DNA of 64,000 bases from Mycobacterium lacus. GTDB lineage: Bacteria; Actinomycetota; Actinomycetes; Mycobacteriales; Mycobacteriaceae. A program made the translations under genes and the position numbers. A model generated the notes under the pieces. It worked only from the letters and a program-made list of their open reading frames with translations, made no database searches and was not told where the DNA came from. The stretch spans positions 3,915,952 to 3,979,951 of the forward strand of contig NZ_AP022581.1 in assembly GCF_010731535.1 (NCBI RefSeq). The letters run 5' to 3'. This document shows, piece by piece, positions 8,452 through 16,193 of the stretch (position 1 is the stretch's first letter; every line of letters begins with the position of its first letter).

Positions 8452-10590
8452 ATGGCATCCACGACTTCTCACGCGGCCGAAGCGCACGACGATAGCGGTG
8501 ATCCCTACCTGTGGCTCGAGGACGTCACGGGTGCGGAGGCGTTGGATTGGGTGCGCGCGCACAACGAACCGACGCTGGGACAGCTGTGCGATGCGGAATT
8601 CGAGCGCATGCGCACCGAGGCGCTCGAGGTGCTCGACACCGACGCCCGGATCCCTTACGTGCGCCGCCGCGGCGAATACCTTTACAACTTCTGGCGCGAC
8701 GCCGCCCACCCGCGCGGCCTGTGGCGGCGCACCACGCTGGACAGCTACCGCACCGACGCCCCCGACTGGGACGTGCTGATCGACGTTGATGAACTTGGCC
8801 GAGCCGACAATCAAAAGTGGGTGTGGGCCGGCGCGGATGTCATCGAACCGGATCACACACGTGCTCTGGTCTGGCTCTCCCGGGGTGGCTCGGACGCAAG
8901 TATCCTGCGTGAATTCGACATGCGGACACGCGAATTCGTCGCCGACGGGTTCCGGCTGCCGGAGGCCAAGTCGCAGGTCAGCTGGGCCGACCCGGACACC
9001 GTGCTGGTGGGCACCGACTTCGGCGCCGGCTCGCTCACCGAATCCGGCTACCCGAGGATCGTCAAGCGATGGCGGCGCGGCACACCGCTGACCGACGCGG
9101 AAACGGTCTTCGAGGGGACCAGCGCCGACGTCCGCGTCGTGGCGTCCGTGGACCGGACGCCCGGCTTCGAGCGGACCCTGCTGCTGCGCGCCCTCGACTT
9201 CTGGAACGACGAGGTCTACGAACTGCGCGGCTCGGAGTTGATTCGGATCGACGCACCCACCGACGCCAGCGTGTCGGTGCACCGCGAGTGGCTGCTGATC
9301 GAGCTGCGCAGCGATTGGTCCAGGGGCACGCCCTTCGACCCCAAGACCTACACCGCCGGCTCGCTGCTGGCCGCTGACTACGACGAATTCCTCGCCGGCA
9401 CAGCGGAATTGGTCGTGGTCTTCGAACCCGACGAGCGCACCGCGCTGCACCAGTACGCGTTTACCAAAGACCGGCTACTGGTCGTTACCCTGGCCGACGT
9501 GGCCAGCCGTGTCGAAATCGTCACCCTCGGCTCGTTGGGTGATGACCCGTCCCCCGCAGGCGGGAAATACCCCCAGCGCCCCGCTTTGCCGGGCTTGCGA
9601 TCGTCACCGGGCAACTGGCAGCGCGAGCCGATGTCGGGTATCCCAGCGGCAACCAACACCGTGATCGTCGCCGCCGACGACGTCGGCGACGAGTTCTTTC
9701 TCGACTCCAGCGGATTCGACGTGCCGTCACGGCTGCTGCGTGGCACTGGCACCGGGCAGCTGGACCAGATCAAGGCGGCGCCGGAGTTCTTCGACGCCGA
9801 AAACATTACCGTGGCACAGTATTTCGTGGCGTCCGAGGACGGTACATCGATCCCCTACTTCGTGGTGCGGCCCGCCGACTCGGCTGGGCCCGGCCCGACG
9901 CTGCTGAGCGGCTACGGCGGCTTCGAGACGTCCAACACGCCGGCGTACGCGGGCGTGCTGGGCCGGCTGTGGCTCGCCCGCGGCGGCACCTACGTGCTGG
10001 CCAATATCCGGGGTGGCGGCGAGTACGGGCCCGGCTGGCACACGCAGGCGATGCGCGAGGGCCGCCACAAGGTGGCCGAGGACTTCGTCGCCGTGGCCAG
10101 CGATTTGGTGCACCGCGGCATAACCACCGTCGACCAGCTGGGCGCCCGGGGCGGCAGCAACGGCGGGCTGCTGATGGGCATCATGTTGACCATGTACCCG
10201 GAGAAGTTCGGCGCGCTGGTCTGCGACGTGCCCCTGCTGGACATGAGGCGCTATCACCTGTTGCTGGCCGGGGCGTCGTGGATGGCCGAGTATGGCGATC
10301 CGGACAACCCGACCGATTGGGAGTTCATCTCCGAATACTCGCCGTACCAAAACATTTCGGCTGATCGCCCCTACCCGCCGGTGCTATTCACCACCTCCAC
10401 CCGCGACGATCGGGTCCACCCGGGCCACGCCCGCAAGATGGCGGCGGCCCTAGAGGCCGCGGGCCATCGAGTCTGGTACTACGAGAACATCGAGGGCGGG
10501 CACGCCGGTGCGGCCGACAACGAGCAGGCCGCGTTCACGTCGGCACTGAGTTTCGCCTTCCTGCACCGGATGTTGTCGCCGCGGCGATGA
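8452..10590 (+). CDS. Prolyl oligopeptidase family serine peptidase with in-frame repeat insertion
   Basis: A 712-residue S9A prolyl oligopeptidase, expected to cleave proline-containing peptides. The N-terminal half is the beta-propeller gate; the C-terminal half is an alpha/beta-hydrolase. Catalytic residues are Ser569 in GGSNGG, an Asp in TRDDRVHPGH and His684 in EGGHAG. It is about 39 residues longer than the H37Rv homologue (673 residues as I recall). The excess fits residues about 365-392, a Pro/Gly-rich stretch encoded by a dispersed repeat at 9547-9606. The ATG at 8452 was chosen over a TTG three codons upstream. The stop overlaps the lipoprotein start (ATGA). Confidence 0.93.
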   Translation: MASTTSHAAEAHDDSGDPYLWLEDVTGAEALDWVRAHNEPTLGQLCDAEFERMRTEALEVLDTDARIPYVRRRGEYLYNFWRDAAHPRGLWRRTTLDSYRTDAPDWDVLIDVDELGRADNQKWVWAGADVIEPDHTRALVWLSRGGSDASILREFDMRTREFVADGFRLPEAKSQVSWADPDTVLVGTDFGAGSLTESGYPRIVKRWRRGTPLTDAETVFEGTSADVRVVASVDRTPGFERTLLLRALDFWNDEVYELRGSELIRIDAPTDASVSVHREWLLIELRSDWSRGTPFDPKTYTAGSLLAADYDEFLAGTAELVVVFEPDERTALHQYAFTKDRLLVVTLADVASRVEIVTLGSLGDDPSPAGGKYPQRPALPGLRSSPGNWQREPMSGIPAATNTVIVAADDVGDEFFLDSSGFDVPSRLLRGTGTGQLDQIKAAPEFFDAENITVAQYFVASEDGTSIPYFVVRPADSAGPGPTLLSGYGGFETSNTPAYAGVLGRLWLARGGTYVLANIRGGGEYGPGWHTQAMREGRHKVAEDFVAVASDLVHRGITTVDQLGARGGSNGGLLMGIMLTMYPEKFGALVCDVPLLDMRRYHLLLAGASWMAEYGDPDNPTDWEFISEYSPYQNISADRPYPPVLFTTSTRDDRVHPGHARKMAAALEAAGHRVWYYENIEGGHAGAADNEQAAFTSALSFAFLHRMLSPRR
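9547..9606 (-). repeat. Dispersed palindromic repeat, copy 1, inside the oligopeptidase CDS
   Basis: Read on the minus strand this carries GACGATCGCAAG, then two hairpin-prone segments, ending in the core TGGGGGTATTTCCCGCC plus TGCGGGGGACGG (9547-9575). The same 29-base core recurs with five changes at 29993-30021 in the opposite orientation. The insertion keeps the reading frame of the host gene. It resembles short GC-rich palindromic elements scattered in other non-tuberculous mycobacteria; that comparison is from memory. Confidence 0.65.
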
Positions 10591-11621
10591 ACCGGCGCGA
10601 TCACCTGAAACTTGCGGCTGTCGGCGCCGCGGCGGTGCTGGTCGGATGCGGTCGTCGCAGCGGCCAGAAGGGAACAAAGACATTTCCCCCGGCGGCCGAA
10701 CCGCAGTTCGCGCCGCCGCCGACCATCACGCCGTCCGGGCGCATGGTTGCGGTCGGCACCTACCCGGAAGGCGTCGCCGTCGACGAAGTGACCCGCACCG
10801 TCGCGGTCGCCACTCGGTTCCCCAATGAACTGGTGTTGATCAATATCGAATCGGTAGCCATCACGGCGCGGGTTCCGCTGCCCGGGCCCGCTCGCCACCT
10901 CAAGCTGGCCGCGCCCGGCGGCCCGGTCCTGGTGCCGGTGGAATCCGCCAACGCCCTGGTGCGGGTGGAACTAACGGCCGGATCACGGGGAAAAGCGTTG
11001 CCGTCGATCCCGACCGGCACCTTTCCGCACGACGCCGCGGCGGCGTCCAACGGGACCGTGTTCGTCGGCAACGAACGCGACGGCACGGTGAGCGTTCTGC
11101 GCGGCGACGAGACGGTGAAGGTCTTCGACGACACCGTCCAGCCTGCCGGGCTGGCGGCTTTCGGCAACACCGTTGGCGTGGTCGATGCGCGGAAAAACAC
11201 GTTGACGATTTACGACGCCGAGAAGCTGACCGTCGTCGGCTCGACCCAGGCCGGCGCCGGCCCCACGCATCTGGTCGCCGACCGGGACGGCCGCATGATC
11301 GCCACCGACACTCGGGGCGACACCGTCAGGGTGTTCGATCCGCTACCGGCGCCCCACGAAATCGGCAGCGCACCACAGCCGGGCGGACCGTACGGCATCG
11401 CCTACGACGCGACTCGCGAGCGCCTATGGGTCGCCTCCTCGGGGACCAATGACGTCATCGGCTACAGCCTGAGCGAGCCAACCCCTCAAGAAGTCGCCCG
11501 AATTCCCACCGTGCAGAATCCCTACTCGCTGGGCGTGGACCCGGTGACCGGGCGACTGTTCATCGCCGGTGTCACCGGTGGCGTGGTGCAAGCCCTCGAC
11601 CCCGGTGCCACGGGTGGATGA
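10587..11621 (+). CDS. Exported beta-propeller lipoprotein coupled to the oligopeptidase
   Basis: A 344-residue protein with a twin-Arg leader (MNRRDHLKLAA) and a lipobox LVGC with Cys21 as the lipid site, so it is probably exported through Tat or Sec and anchored on the outer face of the membrane. The rest consists of repeated YVTN/NHL-type blades (TYPEGVAVDEVTRTVAVAT, IPTGTFPHDAAAASNGTVFV, GGPYGIAYDATRERLWVASS, YSLGVDPVTGRLFIAG). Such propellers are binding scaffolds; no enzyme residues are evident. The ATGA overlap with the oligopeptidase implies a shared transcript. I do not recognise a counterpart at this place in H37Rv. Confidence 0.8.
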   Translation: MNRRDHLKLAAVGAAAVLVGCGRRSGQKGTKTFPPAAEPQFAPPPTITPSGRMVAVGTYPEGVAVDEVTRTVAVATRFPNELVLINIESVAITARVPLPGPARHLKLAAPGGPVLVPVESANALVRVELTAGSRGKALPSIPTGTFPHDAAAASNGTVFVGNERDGTVSVLRGDETVKVFDDTVQPAGLAAFGNTVGVVDARKNTLTIYDAEKLTVVGSTQAGAGPTHLVADRDGRMIATDTRGDTVRVFDPLPAPHEIGSAPQPGGPYGIAYDATRERLWVASSGTNDVIGYSLSEPTPQEVARIPTVQNPYSLGVDPVTGRLFIAGVTGGVVQALDPGATGG

Positions 11622-11642
11622 ACGCGGATATCGTCGCTGAAC

Positions 11643-12557
11643 ATGCGGACACCCGACTTTCAAACGCTGTTGTACACGACCGCCGGTCCGGTCGCCACGA
11701 TCACGCTCAACCGCCCGGAGCACCTCAACACGATCGTCCCGCCCATGCCCGACGAGATCGAGGCCGCCGTCGGGCTGGCCGAGCGCGATCGGGATATCAG
11801 GGTCATCGTGTTGCGCGGGGCCGGCCGCGCGTTCTCCGGCGGCTACGACTTCGGCGGCGGTTTTCAGCACTGGGGCGACGCGATGATGACCGACGGACGG
11901 TGGGATCCGGGCAAGGATTTCGCGATGGTCACCGCGCGCGAGACCGGGCCGACGCAGAAGTTCATGGCCATCTGGCGGGCATCGAAACCGGTGATCGCGC
12001 AGGTGCACGGCTGGTGCGTCGGCGGCGCCAGTGACTACGCGCTGTGCGCGGACATCGTGATCGCCAGCAACGACGCCGTGATCGGCACGCCGTATAGCCG
12101 GATGTGGGGCGCCTATCTGACCGGGATGTGGCTCTACCGGTTGAGCCTTGCCCGGGTCAAATGGCACTCGCTGACCGGCCGACCACTGACCGGCGTCCAG
12201 GCCGCCGAGGTCGAGCTGATCAACGAGGCGGTGCCATTCGAGCGACTCGAAGCCCGCGTCGCCGAGATCGCCGCCGAGCTGGCGCAGATCCCGTTGTCGC
12301 AGTTGCGGGCGCAGAAGCTGATCGTCAACCAGGCCTACGAGAACATGGGCCTGGCGACCACCCAGATGCTGGGCGGCATTCTCGACGGCCTGATGCGCAA
12401 CACACCCGACGCGCTCGAGTTCATCCGGGTCGCGCAGACCCAGGGAGTGCGGGCCGCGGTCGAGCGCCGCGACGGCCCATTCGGCGACTACAGCCAGGCG
12501 CCGCCGGAGCTGCGGCCCGACCCCGCGCACGTGATCGTTACTGATGGCGACCGATAG
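11643..12557 (+). CDS. echA2: Enoyl-CoA hydratase/isomerase family protein EchA2
   Basis: A 304-residue crotonase-fold protein. Seen: TLNRPEHLNTIVPPM at residue 21, the oxyanion-hole segment AGRAFSGGYDF, and HGWCVGGASDYALCADIVIA, the second oxyanion-hole helix. The hydratase catalytic Glu positions are not clearly kept (SRMWGAYLTG at the second position), so another crotonase reaction is possible. Length and order match Rv0456c. The ATG at 11643 lies 21 bases after the lipoprotein stop, so it may be read from the same transcript. Confidence 0.88.
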   Translation: MRTPDFQTLLYTTAGPVATITLNRPEHLNTIVPPMPDEIEAAVGLAERDRDIRVIVLRGAGRAFSGGYDFGGGFQHWGDAMMTDGRWDPGKDFAMVTARETGPTQKFMAIWRASKPVIAQVHGWCVGGASDYALCADIVIASNDAVIGTPYSRMWGAYLTGMWLYRLSLARVKWHSLTGRPLTGVQAAEVELINEAVPFERLEARVAEIAAELAQIPLSQLRAQKLIVNQAYENMGLATTQMLGGILDGLMRNTPDALEFIRVAQTQGVRAAVERRDGPFGDYSQAPPELRPDPAHVIVTDGDR

Positions 12558-12609
12558 TAAGGTGGGCTATGAATCAGTCCCCGACCGCTCATGAGAACCC
12601 CGAAAGTGT

Positions 12610-12622
12610 TACGGTAGCTACC
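12610..12622 (+). promoter_or_regulatory. Candidate leaderless promoter of the Rv0455c-type gene
   Basis: TACGGT (12610-12615) matches the TANNNT -10 element and ends seven bases before the ATG at 12623, the spacing expected for a leaderless mycobacterial transcript. It overlaps the perfect palindrome GGTAGCTACC (12613-12622), which could be an operator or chance. Not tested. Confidence 0.35.
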
Positions 12623-13084
12623 ATGTCTCGGCCGAATATCGCCCTGCGCGCAGGCGCTGTTTTTGTCGCTCTCACCATCGCCGCTGTGACCTTCCCGAAG
12701 ACCGCGGCGGCCGATTCCACGGAGGACTTTCCCATCCCGCGCCGCATGATCGCGACCACCTGCGACGCCGAGCAGATCCTGGCGGCCACCCGCGATACCA
12801 GCCCGGTGTACTACCAGCGGTACATGATCGACTTCAACAACCACCCGAACGTCCAGCAGGCGACGATCGACAAGATCCACTGGTTCTTCTCGTTGTCACC
12901 GGCGGAGCGCAGGGATTATTCGGAGAACTTTTATCCACCCCTCGGGTCCGGCGGCGATCCGCTGTGGTTCGCCTGGCCCAACCACTTCAAGATTTTCTTC
13001 AACAACAAGGGCGTTGTCGCCAAGTCCACCGAGGTGTGCAACAACTACCCACCCGGCGACATGTCGGTGTGGAACTGGAGCTAG
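12623..13084 (+). CDS. Secreted protein of the Rv0455c family (siderophore secretion)
   Basis: A 153-residue exported protein with a Sec signal peptide (LRAGAVFVALTIAAVTF, cleavage after TAAA). The mature part has DFPIPRRMIATTCDAEQ, SPVYYQRYMIDFNNHPN, IHWFFSLSPAERRDYSENF and EVCNNYPPGDMSVWNWS. Two Cys remain after cleavage and would form one disulphide, as reported for Rv0455c. That protein is known to be needed for mycobactin/carboxymycobactin secretion with MmpS4/MmpL4, whose genes lie 9 kb downstream here. The inner ATG is chosen because it starts a proper signal peptide; the longer reading frame adds 18 polar residues. Confidence 0.88.
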   Translation: MSRPNIALRAGAVFVALTIAAVTFPKTAAADSTEDFPIPRRMIATTCDAEQILAATRDTSPVYYQRYMIDFNNHPNVQQATIDKIHWFFSLSPAERRDYSENFYPPLGSGGDPLWFAWPNHFKIFFNNKGVVAKSTEVCNNYPPGDMSVWNWS

Positions 13085-13109
13085 GCCGCGACTCATCGCG
13101 CGTTGAGGC

Positions 13110-13137
13110 GCCATGTCCCCCGATTGGGGGACATGGC
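13110..13137 (+). terminator. Strong hairpin terminator after the Rv0455c-type gene
   Basis: A perfect 12-base stem (GCCATGTCCCCC paired with GGGGGACATGGC) with a GATT loop starts 26 bases after the stop codon. It is followed by AATTCAT rather than a full U-tract. It marks the end of conserved synteny and the start of the accessory block. Confidence 0.75.
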
Positions 13138-13249
13138 AATTCATCCCCTTAGGGGCTGTTCGGTGGATGGACCAGGCCCCACCACGACGGAAGGGTGGTC
13201 CTCACCGCGGCGGGGCACCCACCGCACTGCTCATCACCGGGGCTTCTCC

Positions 13250-14311
13250 ATGCACGTCACAGTCGTCGGCTACGGAACGACCGGCAAGTTAGATGCCGGC
13301 ATACTGCGGCGCGCCGGGTTCAAGGTCAGCGTCGTAGATCCCCAGCCCGCCGAGCACCCGGTCGACGTGCAAGTGTGGCATGCGATCGATGAAATCCCTT
13401 GCCGGACAAGGTCCGACGTCGATATGTGGGTGGTGAGCAATCCCACGGCGGATCATCTATCCACGCTGCGAAGCGTCTTCAGGTGGCAACCGAATGCGCG
13501 AATCATGCTGGAAAAGCCGGCATTTTCCAGCCAAGAGATCGACGAGATTCGGGGCCTGCTGGCCGAACACCCGCAGGCGCGCCTGATGGTGAATCAGCTG
13601 TACCGCCACTCACGGGTGGTGTCGCTGTTGCGTGCCGCGATGCCGCACGCGGGTGGCCGCTGTCCCGACAGTATCGAAATCGCCTTTACCAGGGACCACA
13701 GGCTCGACAATCCGACCGGGCGGTTCAGTGACGTCTCCGACACTGATTACCACGTCCTGGGCTACGAGTGGATCCACATGCTCTCGGTACTCGAGGGTCT
13801 TTTGCCCCGCGCGGCATGGCAGCAGTATTTGACCGGCCCGATGGAGTACAGCCGCTTCACCGCGACCCGAGACAGCGGTGGATCCGTGACGGGTCTTCGG
13901 GAACACAGCTGGATTGGCCCGACGCGCGTGTCCATGTACTCAACGATCACCAAAGATCTTTCCGGGCAGGGCGCCCCGCCGGGGTTGCCCAGCCACTGGC
14001 AACGCATAACTCATTCGCCAGCCCGGCACCGGTATGCCAAGGTGCAGTTTGGTGACACGGTACTGACCACCGAATTCGATCCGGTGACCACGGTCGATGG
14101 GTATGGCCTTCCGCAAGACAGGCACCGGCTGACGATCGAATCCAAGGGACGCGTCCTCGACGAACGGATCATTGTCGATTCGCCGCCGGCGACATCGCTG
14201 CTCAGCGGGCTTGACCAGCTCACCAGATGCGGCAGCGACCTGACGTGGCTGCCGCCGGTTCGGCGCCTCGTCAGCATATCTCGTCATCTGGCCGAGCAGC
14301 GCGCCGCATGA
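13250..14311 (+). CDS. Gfo/Idh/MocA-type oxidoreductase
   Basis: A 353-residue protein with an N-terminal Rossmann fold (VTVVGYGTTGKLDAGILRRA; G-x-G-x-x-G) and the family's EKP motif in ARIMLEKPAFSS near residue 90, followed by a beta-sheet C-terminal domain. Gfo/Idh proteins oxidise or reduce sugars and related alcohols with NAD(P); the substrate cannot be told. The usual catalytic His-containing motif may be YHVLGYEWIHML. ATG at 13250 is chosen because it begins exactly at the Rossmann strand. It overlaps the next gene by four bases (ATGA). Not known from this site in H37Rv, hence part of the accessory block. Confidence 0.75.
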   Translation: MHVTVVGYGTTGKLDAGILRRAGFKVSVVDPQPAEHPVDVQVWHAIDEIPCRTRSDVDMWVVSNPTADHLSTLRSVFRWQPNARIMLEKPAFSSQEIDEIRGLLAEHPQARLMVNQLYRHSRVVSLLRAAMPHAGGRCPDSIEIAFTRDHRLDNPTGRFSDVSDTDYHVLGYEWIHMLSVLEGLLPRAAWQQYLTGPMEYSRFTATRDSGGSVTGLREHSWIGPTRVSMYSTITKDLSGQGAPPGLPSHWQRITHSPARHRYAKVQFGDTVLTTEFDPVTTVDGYGLPQDRHRLTIESKGRVLDERIIVDSPPATSLLSGLDQLTRCGSDLTWLPPVRRLVSISRHLAEQRAA

Positions 14312-14634
14312 GCAGCCGCGCGCCCGGCAACGAGATCCCCGACACGCTCATGACCCTCGACTGGGACGACATCACCTGCCAATCGGACGCTGGATGCACC
14401 AACCGGGCGACGCACACCGTGCATCTGCATGCCGTCGACGCATGCAACACACCCGGGCTAGACCCGTACGGGAACGCCGTCGGCATACTGTGCGTCGCCT
14501 GCCTGTGGAGCCTGGAGGCCCAAGTCATGCTGGAGGTGAGACGGCTTGCGCGCTACGGCGTGCCGCACTGCCTGACCTGCGGGACGCCGGTATGCGAGGT
14601 AACGGACATCCTGCGGGGCGTGGCCACGCTGTAA
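14308..14634 (+). CDS. Small Cys-rich, probably zinc-binding protein
   Basis: A 108-residue protein with seven Cys and four His: DITCQSDAGCTN, HTVHLHAVDACN, GILCVACLWSLEAQ and PHCLTCGTPVCEV. The pairs CVAC and CLTC look like the knuckles of one zinc site, and CQSDAGC may join. No known enzyme family is recognised. The ATGA overlap with the oxidoreductase gene suggests the two proteins are made together. It could be a regulator, a metal chaperone or a partner of the oxidoreductase; nothing in the sequence decides. Confidence 0.65.
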   Translation: MSSRAPGNEIPDTLMTLDWDDITCQSDAGCTNRATHTVHLHAVDACNTPGLDPYGNAVGILCVACLWSLEAQVMLEVRRLARYGVPHCLTCGTPVCEVTDILRGVATL

Positions 14635-14683
14635 AGCAGCGGTGGGCGGACGTCAGCATCCGCGCCAAACGACCCGCTGTTGA

Positions 14684-14698
14684 GGGACTTCCGTCTCT
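14684..14698 (+). promoter_or_regulatory. DosR-like box upstream of the DUF1918 gene
   Basis: GGGACTTCCGTCTCT matches the DosR (dormancy regulator) consensus GGGACTTNNGGCCCT at 11 of 13 defined positions, with a perfect first half-site. It lies 64 bases before the ATG of an Rv0569-like gene; Rv0569 itself is a member of the DosR regulon in M. tuberculosis. Binding has not been shown here. Confidence 0.6.
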
Positions 14699-14762
14699 AC
14701 AGCCGTCCGCCGCGGGGTGGTCGGATCGGGTTGGTAACTCGGTGCGCGAGGGGAGTCCGGCA

Positions 14763-15032
14763 ATGAAGGCTGACGTGGGTGATTGGTTGGTGATCAAGGG
14801 CAGCGCGACGGAGCGAGCCGATCAGCGCGGGCTGATCACCGAGGTGCGCGGGGTGGACGGCAAGCCGCCATACGTCGTGCGTTGGCTGACCACTGGACAC
14901 GAGGCAACGGTGTTTCCCGGCCCGGATGCCGTCATCGTCACCGCCGCCGAACAAAAGCACGCCGACGAGCGGGCGCGATCGCGAATGGCATCGGTGCAAT
15001 CGGTCCTCGCGCATGCTCATGCCCATCGCTGA
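14763..15032 (+). CDS. DUF1918 protein (Rv0569/Rv2302-like)
   Basis: An 89-residue DUF1918 protein: KADVGDWLVIKG, RGLITEVRGVDGKPPYVVRW and FPGPDAVIV form the SH3-like beta-barrel, and the tail (EQKHADERARSRM) is a helix. The family includes Rv0569, induced by hypoxia and nitric oxide, but its biochemical role is unsettled; DNA or protein binding has been suggested. GAGGGGAG about 8 bases before the ATG is a good ribosome site. A DosR-like box lies 64 bases upstream, agreeing with the Rv0569 assignment. Confidence 0.85.
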   Translation: MKADVGDWLVIKGSATERADQRGLITEVRGVDGKPPYVVRWLTTGHEATVFPGPDAVIVTAAEQKHADERARSRMASVQSVLAHAHAHR

Positions 15033-15060
15033 GCGATAACCGCGTCGCGGCCTGAGCGGG

Positions 15061-15486
15061 TCAACCGAGCCGCTCGATCTCGTCGGCCGCTTCGTTCAGC
15101 GCTGCCGCCAATTCGCGGGCCCCCACCACGTCAAGCGCGTCCAAGTAGCGGGCATGCACGGCGATCCACCGCCGCGCCGAGCCGTCGGCCTGCTGGCGGC
15201 CGCAGATCTGAACCCGGGCCCGCCTACCGCGGCGTGTGGTGCCCTCGAAGTCGCGGAACCAGTTACTGTCAAGCTGCCAGGCGAACGTGCGCACGGCGCC
15301 GGCGGGCGGTGGCACATCCTCGAATGACGCCGCGGCGGTCATGTTCTTGACCGCCCACTGCCGCGCCATCTCTAACAGCGCCTGCGGTTCGTCGCGTTCG
15401 AGCCTATCGAGCTGGGCGATCTGCGCAGCGGTGAGCCGGTCGGCCATGTCGCGCCAGCTCTGGGCGGTGTCCTCAGGTGTGCTCAT
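15061..15486 (-). CDS. Hypothetical protein, 141 residues, orphan
   Basis: Not recognised. The protein begins MSTPEDTAQSWRDMADRLTA, has a charged helical N-terminal half (IAQLDRLERDEPQALLEMAR), a middle segment with the aromatic stretch WQLDSNWFRDFEG, a basic strand RRGRRARVQICG, and an acidic helical end (LAAALNEAADEIERLG). No signal peptide or membrane helix. It lies beside a transposase remnant, is convergent with the DUF1918 gene with 28 bases between the stops, and may be of mobile origin. The ATG at 15486 excludes an upstream in-frame extension that reads into transposase-like sequence. Confidence 0.6.
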   Translation of the reverse strand: MSTPEDTAQSWRDMADRLTAAQIAQLDRLERDEPQALLEMARQWAVKNMTAAASFEDVPPPAGAVRTFAWQLDSNWFRDFEGTTRRGRRARVQICGRQQADGSARRWIAVHARYLDALDVVGARELAAALNEAADEIERLG

Positions 15487-15720
15487 GGTGTGCAGTGTGT
15501 GTGGCCGGGCCGCGATTGGCGAGAGTCGAAGGTCATGTATTGGATGAACCGGTGTCGCTCTCCGCCACGCGGGATTCGGTGAAAAATGAGTGGGGTGTTC
15601 ATTCTGCGCTGAGTGCGACGAGTCGCGATATCGCGGCGCCGTGGATGCAGTTTGGACGCCGTGGATACAGACTCGTTCGTCAGGCGCCCGGGAAACGACG
15701 CACGGGTCAGCCGATCGCCA
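15487..15720. other. Intergenic stretch without recognised gene
   Basis: No convincing coding sequence, repeat or control site was found between the orphan gene and the transposase remnant. Base composition is locally less GC-rich than the neighbours, consistent with acquired or decaying DNA. Confidence 0.4.
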
Positions 15721-15917
15721 GGCTAGGGCGGCCAGTCCGGTGACGCCGACGTGGGCGTGCAGTTTGCGCAGGTTGTGGCAGGTTGCCAGCAGTAGCCATT
15801 CGCCGCGGGCCTGATCCAACCCGAGAAGCAGCCGCTGCTCGGCGTTTGCAGGGTGTGCAATTGGCCGAAAACGGGTTCGGCGATCGCCTTGCCGCGGGCA
15901 TAGAAGTTGCGGGCCTT
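15721..15917 (-). pseudogene. Transposase C-terminal remnant (IS1182/IS5-type), frameshifted
   Basis: On the minus strand one frame reads KARNFYARGKAIAEPVFGQL, then HTLQ; about 60 bases later the next frame takes over with RLLLGLDQARGEWLLLATCH, then NLRKLHAHVGVTGLAAL. Together these are the C-terminal end of a DDE transposase (the E-x-x-FG-Q and RG-x-x-x-LL-x-x-HNL-x-KL pattern), split by a frameshift near 15840. Only the last 65 or so residues survive; no N-terminal part or terminal inverted repeats were found. Confidence 0.7.
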
Positions 15918-16193
15918 ATGTGGTCGTGAGCTTGCGGGCCGTCGTGGTCGGCGGCCACGGTCGGGGCGGATTCGCCGGAATGCCGCCCGATTCGGCCGGC
16001 AGCGCCGTGGTAACCGCCGCCCGCACCCCGATGATCGTCGCCCGCAAACGCTAATACATTGTCCGGCAACGCCTTTGGGAGGGTATTCGACGTGGGCGAT
16101 ATCTACGGATGTTGCGCGCGGGCAATGACTTTTGGGCGCATCCTTGAGGGAGGCGGTGGATGGTGCGCGGCAACGATCGAATGTGGGGGTGAC
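15918..16193. other. Intergenic stretch upstream of the CapA-family gene
   Basis: No gene is supported. It contains a weak DosR-like sequence ATGACTTTTGGGCGC (16125-16139), 54 bases before the next ATG. It keeps the first-half core GACTT but departs from the consensus at several positions in each half. Since the H37Rv homologue Rv0574c is DosR-regulated, the site is noted but is not strong. Confidence 0.35.

Noticed and set aside
16125..16139. A confident DosR box before the CapA-type gene
   Set aside because: Several positions in each half depart from consensus; kept only as a weak remark.
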